NCBI GenBank assembly: GCA_000697335.1
Contig: JNEM01007762.1
Coordinates: 1 to 10,539, forward strand
Origin: Conidiobolus incongruus B7586
Taxonomy: Eukaryota; Entomophthoromycota; Entomophthoromycetes; Entomophthorales; Conidiobolaceae
Direction: 5' to 3'
DNA: 10,539 nucleotides
The stretch's first letter is position 1. Each line of letters opens with the position of its first letter. Shown piece after piece: positions 1 to 9,250 of this stretch. The notes below the pieces were generated by a model. The model had not been told where the DNA came from. It saw nothing but the letters and a program-made list of their open reading frames with translations, and made no database searches. The translations under genes and the position numbers were made by a program.

Positions 1-2160
1 ATTAATTATTTAGAATATAATATTAAAATTATCATATTATTAGAATTATTTATATTCATTCTAATTTCATATATTTATAATTAATTTGGTTAGTTAATAT
101 TTTAAATATAAGTAAAATTATCCTTTTAATTTTTTACAATTAAATTATAAATTCAATGATTTGATATCTATCTAATAAATTGAGAAATTCTTGTAAAGAT
201 ATTTTAAAATATACAATGAGATAAAAAGCCTCATATTTATTATAAAGATTTATATTTAAATTTAATATAAGGAAAATATCTTTATTGTATCAATATATAT
301 CAAATAATAAAAATAAACTTAGAAAAATTCAAGTATATTATAAAAATTCAATATTAAGTAATTAAATAGAGTCAACAATAAATCATTCAAAATATTACTT
401 CTAAATAGGACCATGTATAGAGAATTTAAGATAAAACTGCCATATAATTTGAATAATTCAAGTTTAAATATCTTTTATATTTAACGATTATCAACTCATA
501 TATATGTGTTAAAATTACTAAATTATTTAATTCTATATTAATTAATATAATATCATTCTTAAAAATTAAAGCTTATATTTTTATACAGATAATTAGAATT
601 ATAATACTTATATAAATTATATTGATTTATATTATACTTTCAAATTAATTAACTTATCCTAAATTATAATAATTTAGATTATAAATAACTCTAAAATATA
701 TAATTCAACTCAGTATAATAACAACTTCCTAGTTTACTTAATTATCTTTTATACTTTTATAGCTAAAATATTATGAATTAATTCAATGCTGTCAAAAATG
801 ACATGTTTCATATAATATTCAATTAAAGGTGAAATAACTGGAACTCAGATAAGATCAGATCATTGATAATAATAATTGCTTAATTATTCATATTATATAA
901 TTAATTGTGGATATTTAAAATAATAGTAGGAATTGAAGATGTATATTTCTTGGTATCAACAGTAACATTAATTTTAAATTGGCATTCTGGCATATATTTA
1001 ATAGTTGATTATAATATTTTTATATATTCAAAATATTATAATATATCAAGGAAATGTTAATTGCAAAATGCCAATTAAAAATGATTATTCAAAAAGTATT
1101 AAATTAGTAATTTATTTCGGTTGGTTACTTATGATCCAGGGCTTTAACACCTCTCAAATATACACAAAAAATATTGGAATTCGTTAAAAAACTTGAAATT
1201 AAAATAAACAAGTAAACAGCTCAAGCAAAAGTGATAAATTACATTCATATCATTAAAGATTTCCTAAGTTTTAAATCCAATTTGGTAAACTGTAAATTTA
1301 GAAAGAAGAAATGACCCCAGATATTTGTTCAAATAAGTTTTAAGTTTCATAAATATTATGATGTTAGTGTAAATATGCTTGATCAAAGAATTTTGTTGAT
1401 TTTGAATATAAAATATATATAAAGGTTTATATTAATATTATAAACTTGAAATCTATTTTATAATCTATTGAAATATTACAATTATTGAATAAAATTGAGT
1501 CACTTAAGAAAACAAAATATGGGTAATAAATTTTGTTAAAAATTTGAGATAAAATTTGATAATTTTAGATAAATTAAAAGATCATTATAATTTCAGCGTA
1601 ATAATAATTTAATAAGATCTCAAATTCAAATGAAAGCTTAAAATTATTCAATATAAATTAAAATTTTAATAAAATACTCATAATGTGCAGGGTCCATTAT
1701 AAATTTTAACCACTCGATCCCCTATAGTCCATTGTGACTCCATTTTTGTAAAATTATCCAGGTATTTTTGATAAAATTCTTGGATGATTTGGATATAAAT
1801 GACGAATGATTTATTATTTTTCATAGTATCTAGGTTGGCAAAAGAGATCTTAATTTATCAAAAAGGAAAATGAAATTGGAGATTTAACTCCTATACTTAT
1901 AAAACCCTTATCAATTGCTATTTTAATAATTGAACCCTTAATTTTATATCTCATTTATTTACATATGATCATTTCATTGTATTAATGTTTCAATAATAAT
2001 TTGTTTCATAAACTGATTTTGAATTAAATTGAAGTGGTCAGTTTTTTAATATTTATTAGATTTATTAAATCTGATTCCTAAAGTTTTTAAAATTAACTTG
2101 GAAATATACTTTCAAAATTGACAAACCTAATGATATCAATGAACTCCTAAGCATTATATT
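1..2160. other. AT-rich stretch with no supported gene
   Basis: This stretch has no open frame with convincing coding character on either strand. Its base composition is strongly A+T. A patch at about 1680-1810 is somewhat richer in G+C and holds a 48-codon minus-strand frame, described under findings. A short plus-strand frame ending at 1187 has its first ATG only at 1068 and gives a 39-residue peptide of no recognised family. I see no tRNA cloverleaf, no rRNA-like segment and no clear transposon ends. It may be old, decayed repeat DNA, but I cannot show that. Confidence 0.5.
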
Positions 2161-2164
2161 AGTT

Positions 2165-2274
2165 ATGCCAATTTTCGCGAGATTGGCATTGCATCAAGGC
2201 ATTAGTATAAGAAATTCGAAAAATCTCAATCCTTTGAATTTTGAGATTATTTTTCGAATTATCCGCAATACCTT
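2165..2274. repeat. Nested fold-back sequence (hairpin-forming, MITE-like)
   Basis: Two inverted repeats lie side by side. The first has 8-bp perfect arms, ATGCCAAT at 2165-2172 and ATTGGCAT at 2182-2189, around a 9-nt loop containing TCGCGA. The second has a 17-nt left arm at 2213-2229 (AATTCGAAAAATCTCAA). It pairs with 2241-2260, whose reverse complement is the same word with three extra bases, leaving an 11-nt loop. Weaker pairing continues outward to AAGG at 2196-2199 and CCTT at 2271-2274. Arms of this length are more than I would expect from composition alone. No gene or target duplication is visible. It may be a fold-back transposon remnant or a structured RNA; the first seems likelier in this repeat-rich setting. 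Confidence 0.5.
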
Positions 2275-2289
2275 AAACAAAGATTATGT

Positions 2290-2937
2290 AACTTCCTCCA
2301 AATTTCGGTAAAATTATGTTCGATGTAGGGATTAACCTGTACAATTTGGTCTAAAATTAGGATGAAATCAGTGTAGCCATACTTTTCATTTATCTAAATT
2401 TAATCTTTAATAAAATATATAGGTAATTTATAATTTAGGCAATAAAGTACACAATTCATTACTTATTGAAAAAAGGATTTTACAATTTAATATTTTGTGA
2501 TCAGATCACTTATGTAATATCACTATCTATTGGGATATTTATTATTGTAATTTACCTTGTATTTAATTGGAGTATACTGTATTATTAACATTTGATTGTT
2601 AAAGTTTAATTTCAAATCCATTCTTAAACTCAATATTTAAAATTAGAAAAACACTTGAATTTGATTAATTGAAAAGAAAAATTAATATTTTATTAATAGA
2701 TCTCAATTAACTTTAACATCCAACACACTAGTGTGCAAAAAAAATTTTTTGATAATTAACAAAAATAAACTAAATAGATATAACTAAATATATTCAAATT
2801 TCCTGGCGTTTCTCATATATAGATTTTATCGAAATTAATCGTTAAAAATTATCAAACCAAATATTTGAAATATTCCCATATTTTTATAACATTGAATATA
2901 CTAATAAACAATAACTACCCAATCAGAAATCTAAATT
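2290..2937. other. AT-rich stretch with no recognised feature
   Basis: I found no gene, RNA gene, long repeat or transposon end here. A run near 2738-2750 is mostly A and T homopolymers. Confidence 0.5.
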
Positions 2938-3070
2938 CAATTTGAGAGTGTGATGTCAGTTGGCAGTGTATGATTGGTCAACGTCTATAAATATGTTGAC
3001 AATTGAATCATAATAGAGTATTAACCAATAAATTAAGTGGATTTTTGGAGTGGGGGGTTAAGGGGAGAAT
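2938..3070. repeat. Dispersed repeat, copy A (diverged)
   Basis: This copy shares ordered blocks with 3990-4080. Both have GTCAGT, then GGTCAAC within about 30 bp, then a 21-nt block (2999-3019 here, 4013-4033 in copy B) matching at 19 positions. Both follow with a GATTTT block and a G-rich end. Spacing between blocks differs by a few bases, as expected for old copies of one element. Copy A also holds a small inverted repeat, GTCAAC at 2977-2982 and GTTGAC at 2995-3000. A 13-nt word at 2938-2950 recurs at 5940-5952. The family and true ends are unknown. Confidence 0.35.
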
Positions 3071-3118
3071 GTTTTGATTATGTGTAAATTATATTTCTTT
3101 ATTTAAATATTTATAAAT

Positions 3119-3136
3119 TATATATATATAATTTTC

Positions 3137-3167
<31 letters not shown>
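3119..3167. repeat. TA and ATT microsatellites
   Basis: About six TA units at 3119-3130 are followed by about ten uninterrupted ATT units at 3137-3167. This is a plain simple-sequence repeat. Confidence 0.9.
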
Positions 3168-3680
3168 GTTCAAAAATTTGAAATATTTGAAAAATAAATA
3201 GTTGATCTTATATATTATTAAAAGTTATGATGTAATAAAATGTCATTATATTTTTATATGTATAATTTTAATATTAATATTATTTCATTCTAAAAACAAT
3301 CTAGATTGATTAGATTTGATTAAGTTATTATTTTTTTAAAAAAAATTTCATTATTGCCTTTAATAAATTATTTTCTTTTCAAAATGTACATTAATGAAAC
3401 ATATTAAACATAATAATTAACCATTGAAAATATCGTATTTGGATAATATTTCTTTTTTCTTAACAAAATAAAATATATCAAATATTTGTACAACTTTAAT
3501 AATATAGCGAATTTACGCAGATATTGAGTGGTATCATATCGTCAGTTATCCTAATGAAATAAGCACCTTTCAAATAATTTTATTTACTAAATAATAATTA
3601 TAATCTATAATTTATTCCAATTACGCTTAAAAATAAAATGCAATGCAATACTGAACATGAACTAGAGTAAAAATAACCTT
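3168..3680. other. AT-rich stretch with no recognised feature
   Basis: No gene or element end was recognised. Homopolymer A and T runs are frequent, for example around 3330-3350. Confidence 0.5.
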
Positions 3681-3880
3681 CATTATAAAACTCAAATTCC
3701 ACTATAACAGAGAGGCGAGGGGGTGAGAAGGGATATTGATAGAATTTCCAAATTAAAAAATTTCAAACGTTTCAAAGGTTTAAAATTTAATACTTGATTC
3801 AAAATGAAAAAAAAATATTATTTTTCTAAAGTTTTAAACTTTAAAGTTGAACTTGTATTTAGAAGTGGAGTTTTATAGTG
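3681..3880. mobile_element. MITE-like element with about 21-bp terminal inverted repeats
   Basis: The left end (3681-3701, beginning CATTATAAAACTC) and the reverse complement of the right end (3860-3880, beginning CACTATAAAACTC) match at 17 of 21 positions, bounding a 200-bp unit. If the true ends lie slightly inward, at TAAAACTC (3686) and GAGTTTTA (3875), each side is flanked by TA. That is the target duplication of Tc1/mariner-pogo elements. The interior has no coding frame and further self-complementary words near 3760-3850, plus a G-rich patch at 3712-3731. A non-autonomous Tc1/mariner-like MITE is the best guess; the superfamily is inference. Confidence 0.5.
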
Positions 3881-3989
3881 ATTAAGCAAGCTGTTAATAG
3901 CCTTTATTCGACTAAAAATCAATAGTGAGTTTCCCATCATCAACTGTTGATAATTAGGAAAAAAATTTAACGTGAAGTTGATTTTTCCT

Positions 3990-4080
3990 GTCAGTCTAAG
4001 TTGGATAGGTCAACAATTGAATTATAATGGAGTTCTTTAAAGATCAACAGGTTATATAGATTTTAGGGAAAAAAGGAGTC
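3990..4080. repeat. Dispersed repeat, copy B (diverged)
   Basis: This copy carries the same ordered blocks as the copy near 2954-3060: GTCAGT, GGTCAAC, the 21-nt block at 4013-4033 (19 of 21 matching) and a GATTTT block. A possible third, weaker copy starts at 4181 with GTCAACG and ends near 4220 with AGTAGAGT. It lies beyond the end of the zinc-finger gene, or just within a long 3' UTR. Confidence 0.3.
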
Positions 4081-4394
4081 CAATATATGAAGATAGTACC
4101 CAGTGTTGGATATTAAGGAGTTAAAAAGAACAGTTAATACACTAATATTGGGGTGACTTGCTTGATAATATTGAGTTACTGTCAACGAAATTATATGATT
4201 GATTATATTAATAGTAGAGTGATGATGATTTTAAGACATATTGTAATAATATGAGTCATCAAATATATAAAAAGTAACATTAATAAATGAAAGAATATAT
4301 AGATTTAAATAAATTTTAATTTTAATAAACATTTTAGTGATTGTACAGTACAAAGTAGTGGTAATTGTAAAGAATAAGTCCAATTTTGTAGAGT

Positions 4395-4422
4395 AGAGGG
4401 GAAGAGGAGGGGGAGAGAAAGA
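4395..4422 (-). promoter_or_regulatory. 28-nt pyrimidine tract in the presumed 3' UTR
   Basis: The plus strand is purely A and G over 28 bases, so the mRNA of the zinc-finger gene would carry an unbroken C/U tract starting about 130 nt after the stop codon. Such tracts can bind polypyrimidine-tract-binding or poly(C)-binding proteins, and homopurine-homopyrimidine DNA can adopt triplex forms. Its place inside the transcript is inferred: I could not fix the polyadenylation site. No AATAAA occurs on the minus strand between 4200 and 4551; ATTAAA occurs at 4315-4320 and 4321-4326. Confidence 0.35.
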
Positions 4423-4492
4423 CAAGAAGTAAAGACAAATAGAAGTGTATTGGATGTGTGATAGGGTGTTCAAAATCGTTATCCTTCTTCTA

Positions 4493-4508
4493 TAAATAAA
4501 TAATAAAT
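4493..4508 (-). promoter_or_regulatory. AU-rich element in the 3' UTR of the zinc-finger gene
   Basis: In the mRNA sense this segment carries three AUUUA pentamers (4504-4508, 4497-4501 and 4493-4497, the last two overlapping). It includes one exact UUAUUUAUU nonamer at 4495-4503, about 50 nt past the stop codon. That nonamer is the preferred target of TTP/TIS11-type fingers, so the gene's own product could bind here. In DNA this AT-rich a single nonamer is not rare, so the support comes from its position, from the clustering and from two more copies in the leader. Confidence 0.5.
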
Positions 4509-4551
4509 TTTGTTGAGCTACTGATGTAGGCAAAGATCCCTCAAGAATCAT

Positions 4552-5115
4552 TTAGTAACTGTGGCGATAGCAGCATCTTTGACCGTAGGGACAAGTACCC
4601 TTCTCCTTAAAGTTGCGGCAGAGTTGAGTTTTGTACTTGGGGTGACGGTGAACCATACGCTGTTCTTGCTCACCATGCGCAAATTTGCAGCGTTTGCCAT
4701 AGCGGCAGGTGCCTGACTCCTGAAAAGATTTGCACATTTCTGTCTTAAAAAGGATGACGCTTTTTTCGAGTTGAGAAGGGTCGGCATTACTGCTGGTATC
4801 GACGACCTCGCTCAACGAGCCATCGAGGGGGGAAGTGGAGATGGTTGAGGAGCGGGACACACTAGTGCTTGACTCAGATTCGGTATCACTGAACTCCAAA
4901 TCAGAATCTACAATATAGTCAAGAGTAGTGAGAGCACTGTAATTTATTTCCAAGTTGTCATCATTGGTTTGAGGCAAGGCACTGGAAAGTGATTTGCTGA
5001 AACTTGAAAAGGAAAAGGGTTTGGACTCTTCGAAAGAAGAGGAAGTGAAGCGAGAGGTAAAGAAAGGCTTGGATAATTCTTTGTCCATAAGGGTAAAGTT
5101 GATAGGAGAGCTCAT
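4552..5115 (-). CDS. Tandem CCCH zinc-finger mRNA-decay protein, TTP/TIS11/Cth2 family (187 aa)
   Basis: The predicted protein binds AU-rich elements in mRNA and promotes deadenylation and decay; family members shuttle between nucleus and cytoplasm. Finger 1 is C128-x8-C137-x5-C143-x3-H147, led by LFKTEMC. Finger 2 is C166-x8-C175-x5-C181-x3-H185, led by KYKTQLC. The 18-residue linker has the standard TTP spacing, and all eight zinc ligands are present. The RCC doublet (C181-C182) resembles the fungal forms. Residues 1-50 are rich in Ser and Phe; residues 51-112 are acidic and Ser/Thr-rich ([10 protein letters not shown] near 76), suiting phosphorylation, and look disordered. Only two residues follow the last His, so there is no C-terminal tail of the kind that recruits CNOT1 in animal TTP. 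No intron is seen. The frame stays open upstream to an ATG at 5253, but that adds 46 hydrophobic residues encoded by AT-rich DNA close to the TATA box. I therefore chose ATG 5113-5115, which has A at -3. Confidence 0.9.
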   Translation of the reverse strand: MSSPINFTLMDKELSKPFFTSRFTSSSFEESKPFSFSSFSKSLSSALPQTNDDNLEINYSALTTLDYIVDSDLEFSDTESESSTSVSRSSTISTSPLDGSLSEVVDTSSNADPSQLEKSVILFKTEMCKSFQESGTCRYGKRCKFAHGEQEQRMVHRHPKYKTQLCRNFKEKGTCPYGQRCCYRHSY

Positions 5116-5123
5116 ATTGTTTG

Positions 5124-5143
5124 AATAAATAATTAATAAATAA
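5124..5143 (-). promoter_or_regulatory. Two UUAUUUAUU nonamers in the 5' leader
   Basis: In the mRNA sense, exact UUAUUUAUU nonamers occur at 5135-5143 and 5124-5132, two bases apart. The nearer ends 8 nt before the start codon. This is the optimal recognition word for TTP-family tandem fingers, here in the leader of a gene that encodes such a protein. Binding so near the start codon could block translation initiation as well as promote decay. The leader's extent is inferred from the TATA box at 5261-5269. Chance is possible at this A+T content, but I saw only two or three other copies elsewhere in the window. Confidence 0.4.
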
Positions 5144-5222
5144 AGATAAATACAATAGTATTGAATACTAGTAGGGGAAAGATACAATAGCAATTGGTTT
5201 TGTGAAAGAGTAAATAAAGTGA

Positions 5223-5231
5223 TTAATTCAT
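5223..5231 (-). promoter_or_regulatory. Possible two-codon upstream ORF (ATG AAT TAA)
   Basis: A minimal start-stop frame coding Met-Asn lies about 108 nt upstream of the chosen start. If transcription begins about 30 nt past the TATA box, this AUG would be within about 10 nt of the cap and largely bypassed. With an earlier start site it could dampen translation. Whether it is transcribed is unknown. Confidence 0.2.
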
Positions 5232-5260
5232 AATGAAAAATTTTTATCTCCATATCCAGG

Positions 5261-5269
5261 GTTTTTATA
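5261..5269 (-). promoter_or_regulatory. TATA box of the zinc-finger gene
   Basis: The minus strand reads GGTATAAAAAC across 5261-5271, a strong TATA match 146-154 bp upstream of the chosen start codon. It implies transcription starting near 5240 or lower. This places the in-frame ATG at 5251-5253 at or before the start site and supports the shorter protein. Confidence 0.6.
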
Positions 5270-5298
5270 CCAATTCACCACTTAAAACTTCATTAACG

Positions 5299-5640
5299 TA
5301 TCCAATTTAATTCCACCCCCCCTTCTAATATCACACAACATAATTATTTTATTTACTCACCCTCCTTTATTCTGATTTCAATATCACACTCAGATACAAG
5401 CTATACAAAATACCCCGCATTCGGTTGATTCCCAATCATCTGAATATATCACTATTATCCTCTATATAGCATACAATGGACTATATACAACTTACTCACC
5501 CATTATAAATTCAATGTAACTGATTGCAATCATGGAATTGAGCTAATTAATCTGAAACAAAAGGCCTTACATAACCTCACTTAATAATGAATACCTCACA
5601 CACCCCCCAATCACCAAGAAAGCCAAATTGCAGCACATAC
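5299..5640 (-). promoter_or_regulatory. Upstream promoter region with CCAAT boxes and C-rich runs
   Basis: This region is visibly less A+T-rich than the flanking DNA. CCAAT occurs on the plus strand at 5302-5306 (about 35 bp upstream of the TATA box), 5432-5436 and 5607-5611, matching sites for the HAP/NF-Y complex, which works in either orientation. A run of seven C at 5316-5322 gives AGGGG on the minus strand, the core of the yeast stress-response element; C-rich runs recur near 5359 and 5603. These are motif matches only. No gene starts rightward from here, so I do not read it as a shared divergent promoter. Confidence 0.4.
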
Positions 5641-6092
5641 ACCCTAACATAATAGCATAAACATCCAGATCACAGTCTAAAAAATTAAATAATGACTACA
5701 TCATCAAACTTACTAGACTATAAAATATAACTAAAAAAATTTCCAATATTTTAAAATAAAATTAAATATTTAATAAAGATTTAATATTCCTTACTCTATA
5801 AGTTTTGATTTTAACTAAATCTATTTCAAGTTATTCCAAGTTAGCCCCATTAAGATATTCTAATAAATTGAGATCTCTATACAATTCTCCGCTTTATAAG
5901 GTTTTTTATGTTCAGAATTTGTAAGTCACTCCTAGTTGCCAATTTGAGAGTGCTTGTTTGACTTGTCACCTTGACTCCTTGATCTTACTCAGTTAATTCT
6001 GAATTTGATAAATTATTGTTTTATTTTTGATCCTTGACTCAATTTACTACTTATATTTAACCCGATATTAATATCTAAATTGCATTTTCAAC
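5641..6092. other. AT-rich stretch with no recognised feature
   Basis: No gene or RNA gene is visible. The 13-nt word at 5940-5952 repeats one at 2938-2950, but the similarity does not extend clearly. Confidence 0.45.

Positions 6093-6144
<52 letters not shown>
6093..6144. repeat. AAT/ATT microsatellite forming a perfect palindrome
   Basis: About six AAT units switch to about eleven ATT units, so 6093-6126 is a perfect 34-bp palindrome centred between 6109 and 6110. Further ATT units continue to 6144. The structure can extrude as a hairpin or cruciform and is likely unstable in length. Confidence 0.9.
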
Positions 6145-9100
6145 GATTTTTAACTAACCAAAATTTAAGGATTTAATAAATTGATTGGCGTATTTTATTA
6201 ATTATTAAAAACCAAAAACAAATAAGATTATATAAAAAAATAAATTTTCAATAAAATTTTTATATTAAAAGTTTATTATTTTAAAGAAATAAATTAAGCT
6301 TATATAATAGAATCTTCTTCAAATTTTAAATTTATATATACTTTCATTATAAAGTAATATTAAATATTATACAATAACTTTTATATATCACCAGCCACGT
6401 AGACAATTAAAATAAATTAAAAAATCTATAATGATGATGTATAAGTTTGATCATTATTATTAAATGGATTAAACTGCTCTCATTTTCTCATACTCATTGA
6501 CTCAAGCCAATCAAATATAGCGATCAGTATTAAATTTTAGTCAGCTGAATTGTTTAAAGAATGAATCGTGAAGATATTAGCAAAAGTGTGAGATGTTCCC
6601 AATACTTATTTTTCAAATTATTAAGTGAAATTAATTAATTCTTTAATTAATAAATTATAAACTTGATAATTTTGAGTTAATATGAAAATTATTCAAATTT
6701 AAGTTCGCCCAATTCATAGGAGATTAAAGATCATTGTTGTGTTGAAAGAATTGTGGTTAGAATTGAAAACTAGCTAAATTCAGTTACTTTGTAAGGGATA
6801 GTGTTTAATTTATGACTCTTCAGTGTTAACGTGTCTAATTTGTTCCAAGTCTGGATTCAAATACTTATCTCTTAAGAACTCTCATGATTAAATTTTTTGA
6901 GTTATTTGTAAATTTAATGGAATTTGATTATATTAAAATTATTTTTCAAATCCATATCTCAATAATATTTGCAAATATATCAAGTTGAGTTAATTGAAAT
7001 AGTAGTCTCGTATGCCCACATCTATTCAATTTAATCAATTAATTTTCTATTGGCATAAACAACCAAATAATGTTCTTGAATGATAATTTTTGAAGTCAAT
7101 AATTGAAGCGGTTGAATTTAAGAGTAAATGGGCGGCTTGTTAATTTAAATAAATCATCCAATGTTGATTAAAGAACCTCCAGCCAATGAATTCACCATTA
7201 AATCAATTTTGATTTTACTGTGTAATCTAGCATATTTAACTTAAATATAACATTATACTTTTGTAATTTAAAACTTTTAGATTATTTAACTTATGCAAAT
7301 TTATTCATTACGATTATTTCTAAAAATAATCATAAAGTATATTGGCGAGTTCGTTTAATATAAAATCAATCAAGAATCGCTGATAACTAAGCGCCTTATA
7401 TTGATGAAAAATTTAATAATTATAAGAATTGATTATTTCATGTTAAATAACTATCCCATTTATTTTTGCTTTGTTATATAATTTAGAATTTTAATTAAGG
7501 ATTAATATGTTTTATGTTTTTTTTTTCAAAATATTTTGATTTGCCATTCAATATATTATAATAAATTATATCATGGAATTTATTTTATTTCTTAAAAATT
7601 TATTTTTAATCTTTTATTTTACTATTAAATATGTTGAATATAATGAAATTTATTAGAAAATATATTCCAAATCTGATCGATTATTAAAAATATATTATAA
7701 AAATGCTATATATCAGTGATCAACCTAGAATAAATGCAATAGCAGGGCATAATGATGAATTCAAGTTAAGTAAAGCCAACTAAATTAATTAATCCAGAAA
7801 ACTAAATGTTTAATTCAATTGTACTACTTGAGTTACCCGAACCTTTTCTCCCAAGACTTTAGCCAGTTATCCAATCTATTTTCATATTTTACAGATCTAC
7901 AATTCCACAATCAGCCAATCATGGATTAGGTTTACAATTTATTGTTAAATTCAAATCTCTCAAAAATATTTGCGGTTTTACTCTTTTTATTCCTACAGTT
8001 TCAAAATGTTAAATATTAAAATTGGATTTCAAGGAAATTTTATGTTATGTTACAGATTTGATAAATATGAAATTTTTGATTTATATTCTAAACATTATTA
8101 AACATTTTTACTTTGTATTAAACTGTTGGTATCATATTTTATAATTAATATAATTTCAAATGTGTTCAATAATTATTGAATCATTATCAGCTATATTTAT
8201 AAACTATTAATATTTTAATTTAATCATATCATCTGAATCTTAAGTGTACGAGAATATTTTTTGTACGATAGCTTCGGATTAATATACTCCACTTGATAAC
8301 TGCATATTCATCCTTTGACCCTGTTTAGTTTGAGAACTTTTGTTATTGAATATTTGTGATAACTTGTCAAATATTCTTATATATTGGATTAATAAGAAGA
8401 GTTTCTTGAAATCTCCTTAATAATATTCACTGATGTTTTATATTTATAGTATTTTATAGATATTGTATAATCTTGAATTAAAATATATAATATTGATTGT
8501 TAATCAAGTAGAAATATTTAACATTATTGATTTCATTATTCAATCGTCATTATTTTTAACTATTTTCTTACTGTCCCAATATAAACATCAAAATTTTGAA
8601 AATCTTTGATCAGTATAGTTTACTATTTAAGTCTTGTTTCCATAGCTTATCATAACCATATCGAATTACATTATAGTATAAATTTATTTATTTAATATCT
8701 TTAATTATATATGATGTATTTCTATGAATTAATACTTTTATTGAATTATTACTTTAATAATTAATTCATAATTAATATTATCAAACTATTGGAACTACTA
8801 GTGACTTCAAAAGGATATTACCAATCCTAACAATTAATGAAATATTAATCTAATATTATATGTTAAATATAAGTTTTTATCAAAGGAATATAACCACTAT
8901 AATTGTTAACATATTAATTTTGTTTTATTATATGTATTATCTCTGTCATTTGGATAATAATTGTTAATTTTTATTATACCCATTTTGATACCTACTTCAA
9001 TATTATTAATCAAGTATATTGATTGAATTAAATATATTCCGGTATTTATTATCAAGTATAATATTTTTTGAAATATTATCTATTCATGTCAAATTTTATT

Positions 9101-9242
9101 AATAACATTATTCTCTAATTTTTAAACATAGACACCATTTTAATGTATAATATAATTGTCATAACTATAATTGTTAATAAATGATCATTTGTGTTTTGTT
9201 TTGCCATAATGCTTTTTAATTAATGCATGTAATAAATATTTT
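6145..9242. other. AT-rich stretch with no recognised gene
   Basis: Over three kilobases contain no open frame with coding character, no tRNA-like fold and no clear transposon end. Local patches less rich in A+T, around 7085-7200 and 8230-8340, were read in all frames without finding a family. A weak, gapped inverted repeat is possible between about 7110-7135 and 7165-7195, but I could not align it well enough to list it. Confidence 0.5.
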
Positions 9243-9250
9243 GGCTACAT

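Noticed and set aside
1005-1187. Open frame of 60 codons on the plus strand
   Set aside because: It begins at TTG; the first ATG (1068) leaves 39 residues, there is no recognisable motif, and composition equals the background.
1678-1812. A second reading frame over the same patch loosely resembles the end of a Tc1/mariner transposase (W..NGL..IEW...)
   Set aside because: The match is a handful of residues, is interrupted by a stop, lacks the catalytic-site context and competes with an open frame over the same bases.
3939-3951. Short palindrome ATCAAC-T-GTTGAT
   Set aside because: Six-base arms are too short to mean anything without a partner repeat or known binding site.
4231-4551. 106-codon minus-strand frame just past the zinc-finger gene
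   Set aside because: It lies in the 3' UTR, and its composition follows the AU-rich element and the pyrimidine tract rather than a protein family.
4548-4787. 79-codon minus-strand frame within the zinc-finger region
   Set aside because: It is a shadow frame of the true gene; the zinc-finger frame over the same bases has all eight zinc ligands.
4961-5155. 64-codon minus-strand frame overlapping the start of the gene
   Set aside because: It starts at TTG, overlaps the true gene in another frame and is merely hydrophobic AT-derived sequence.
5116-5253. 46-residue N-terminal extension of the zinc-finger protein, possibly a signal or membrane segment
   Set aside because: Its ATG is only about 10 bp from the TATA box, the residues reflect AT-rich leader sequence, and a membrane segment does not fit this cytoplasmic-nuclear family.
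8896-9177. Repeated 14-mer ACTATAATTGTTAA at 8896 and 9164
   Set aside because: Matches of this length are expected by chance between AT-rich segments in 10 kb, and similarity does not extend.
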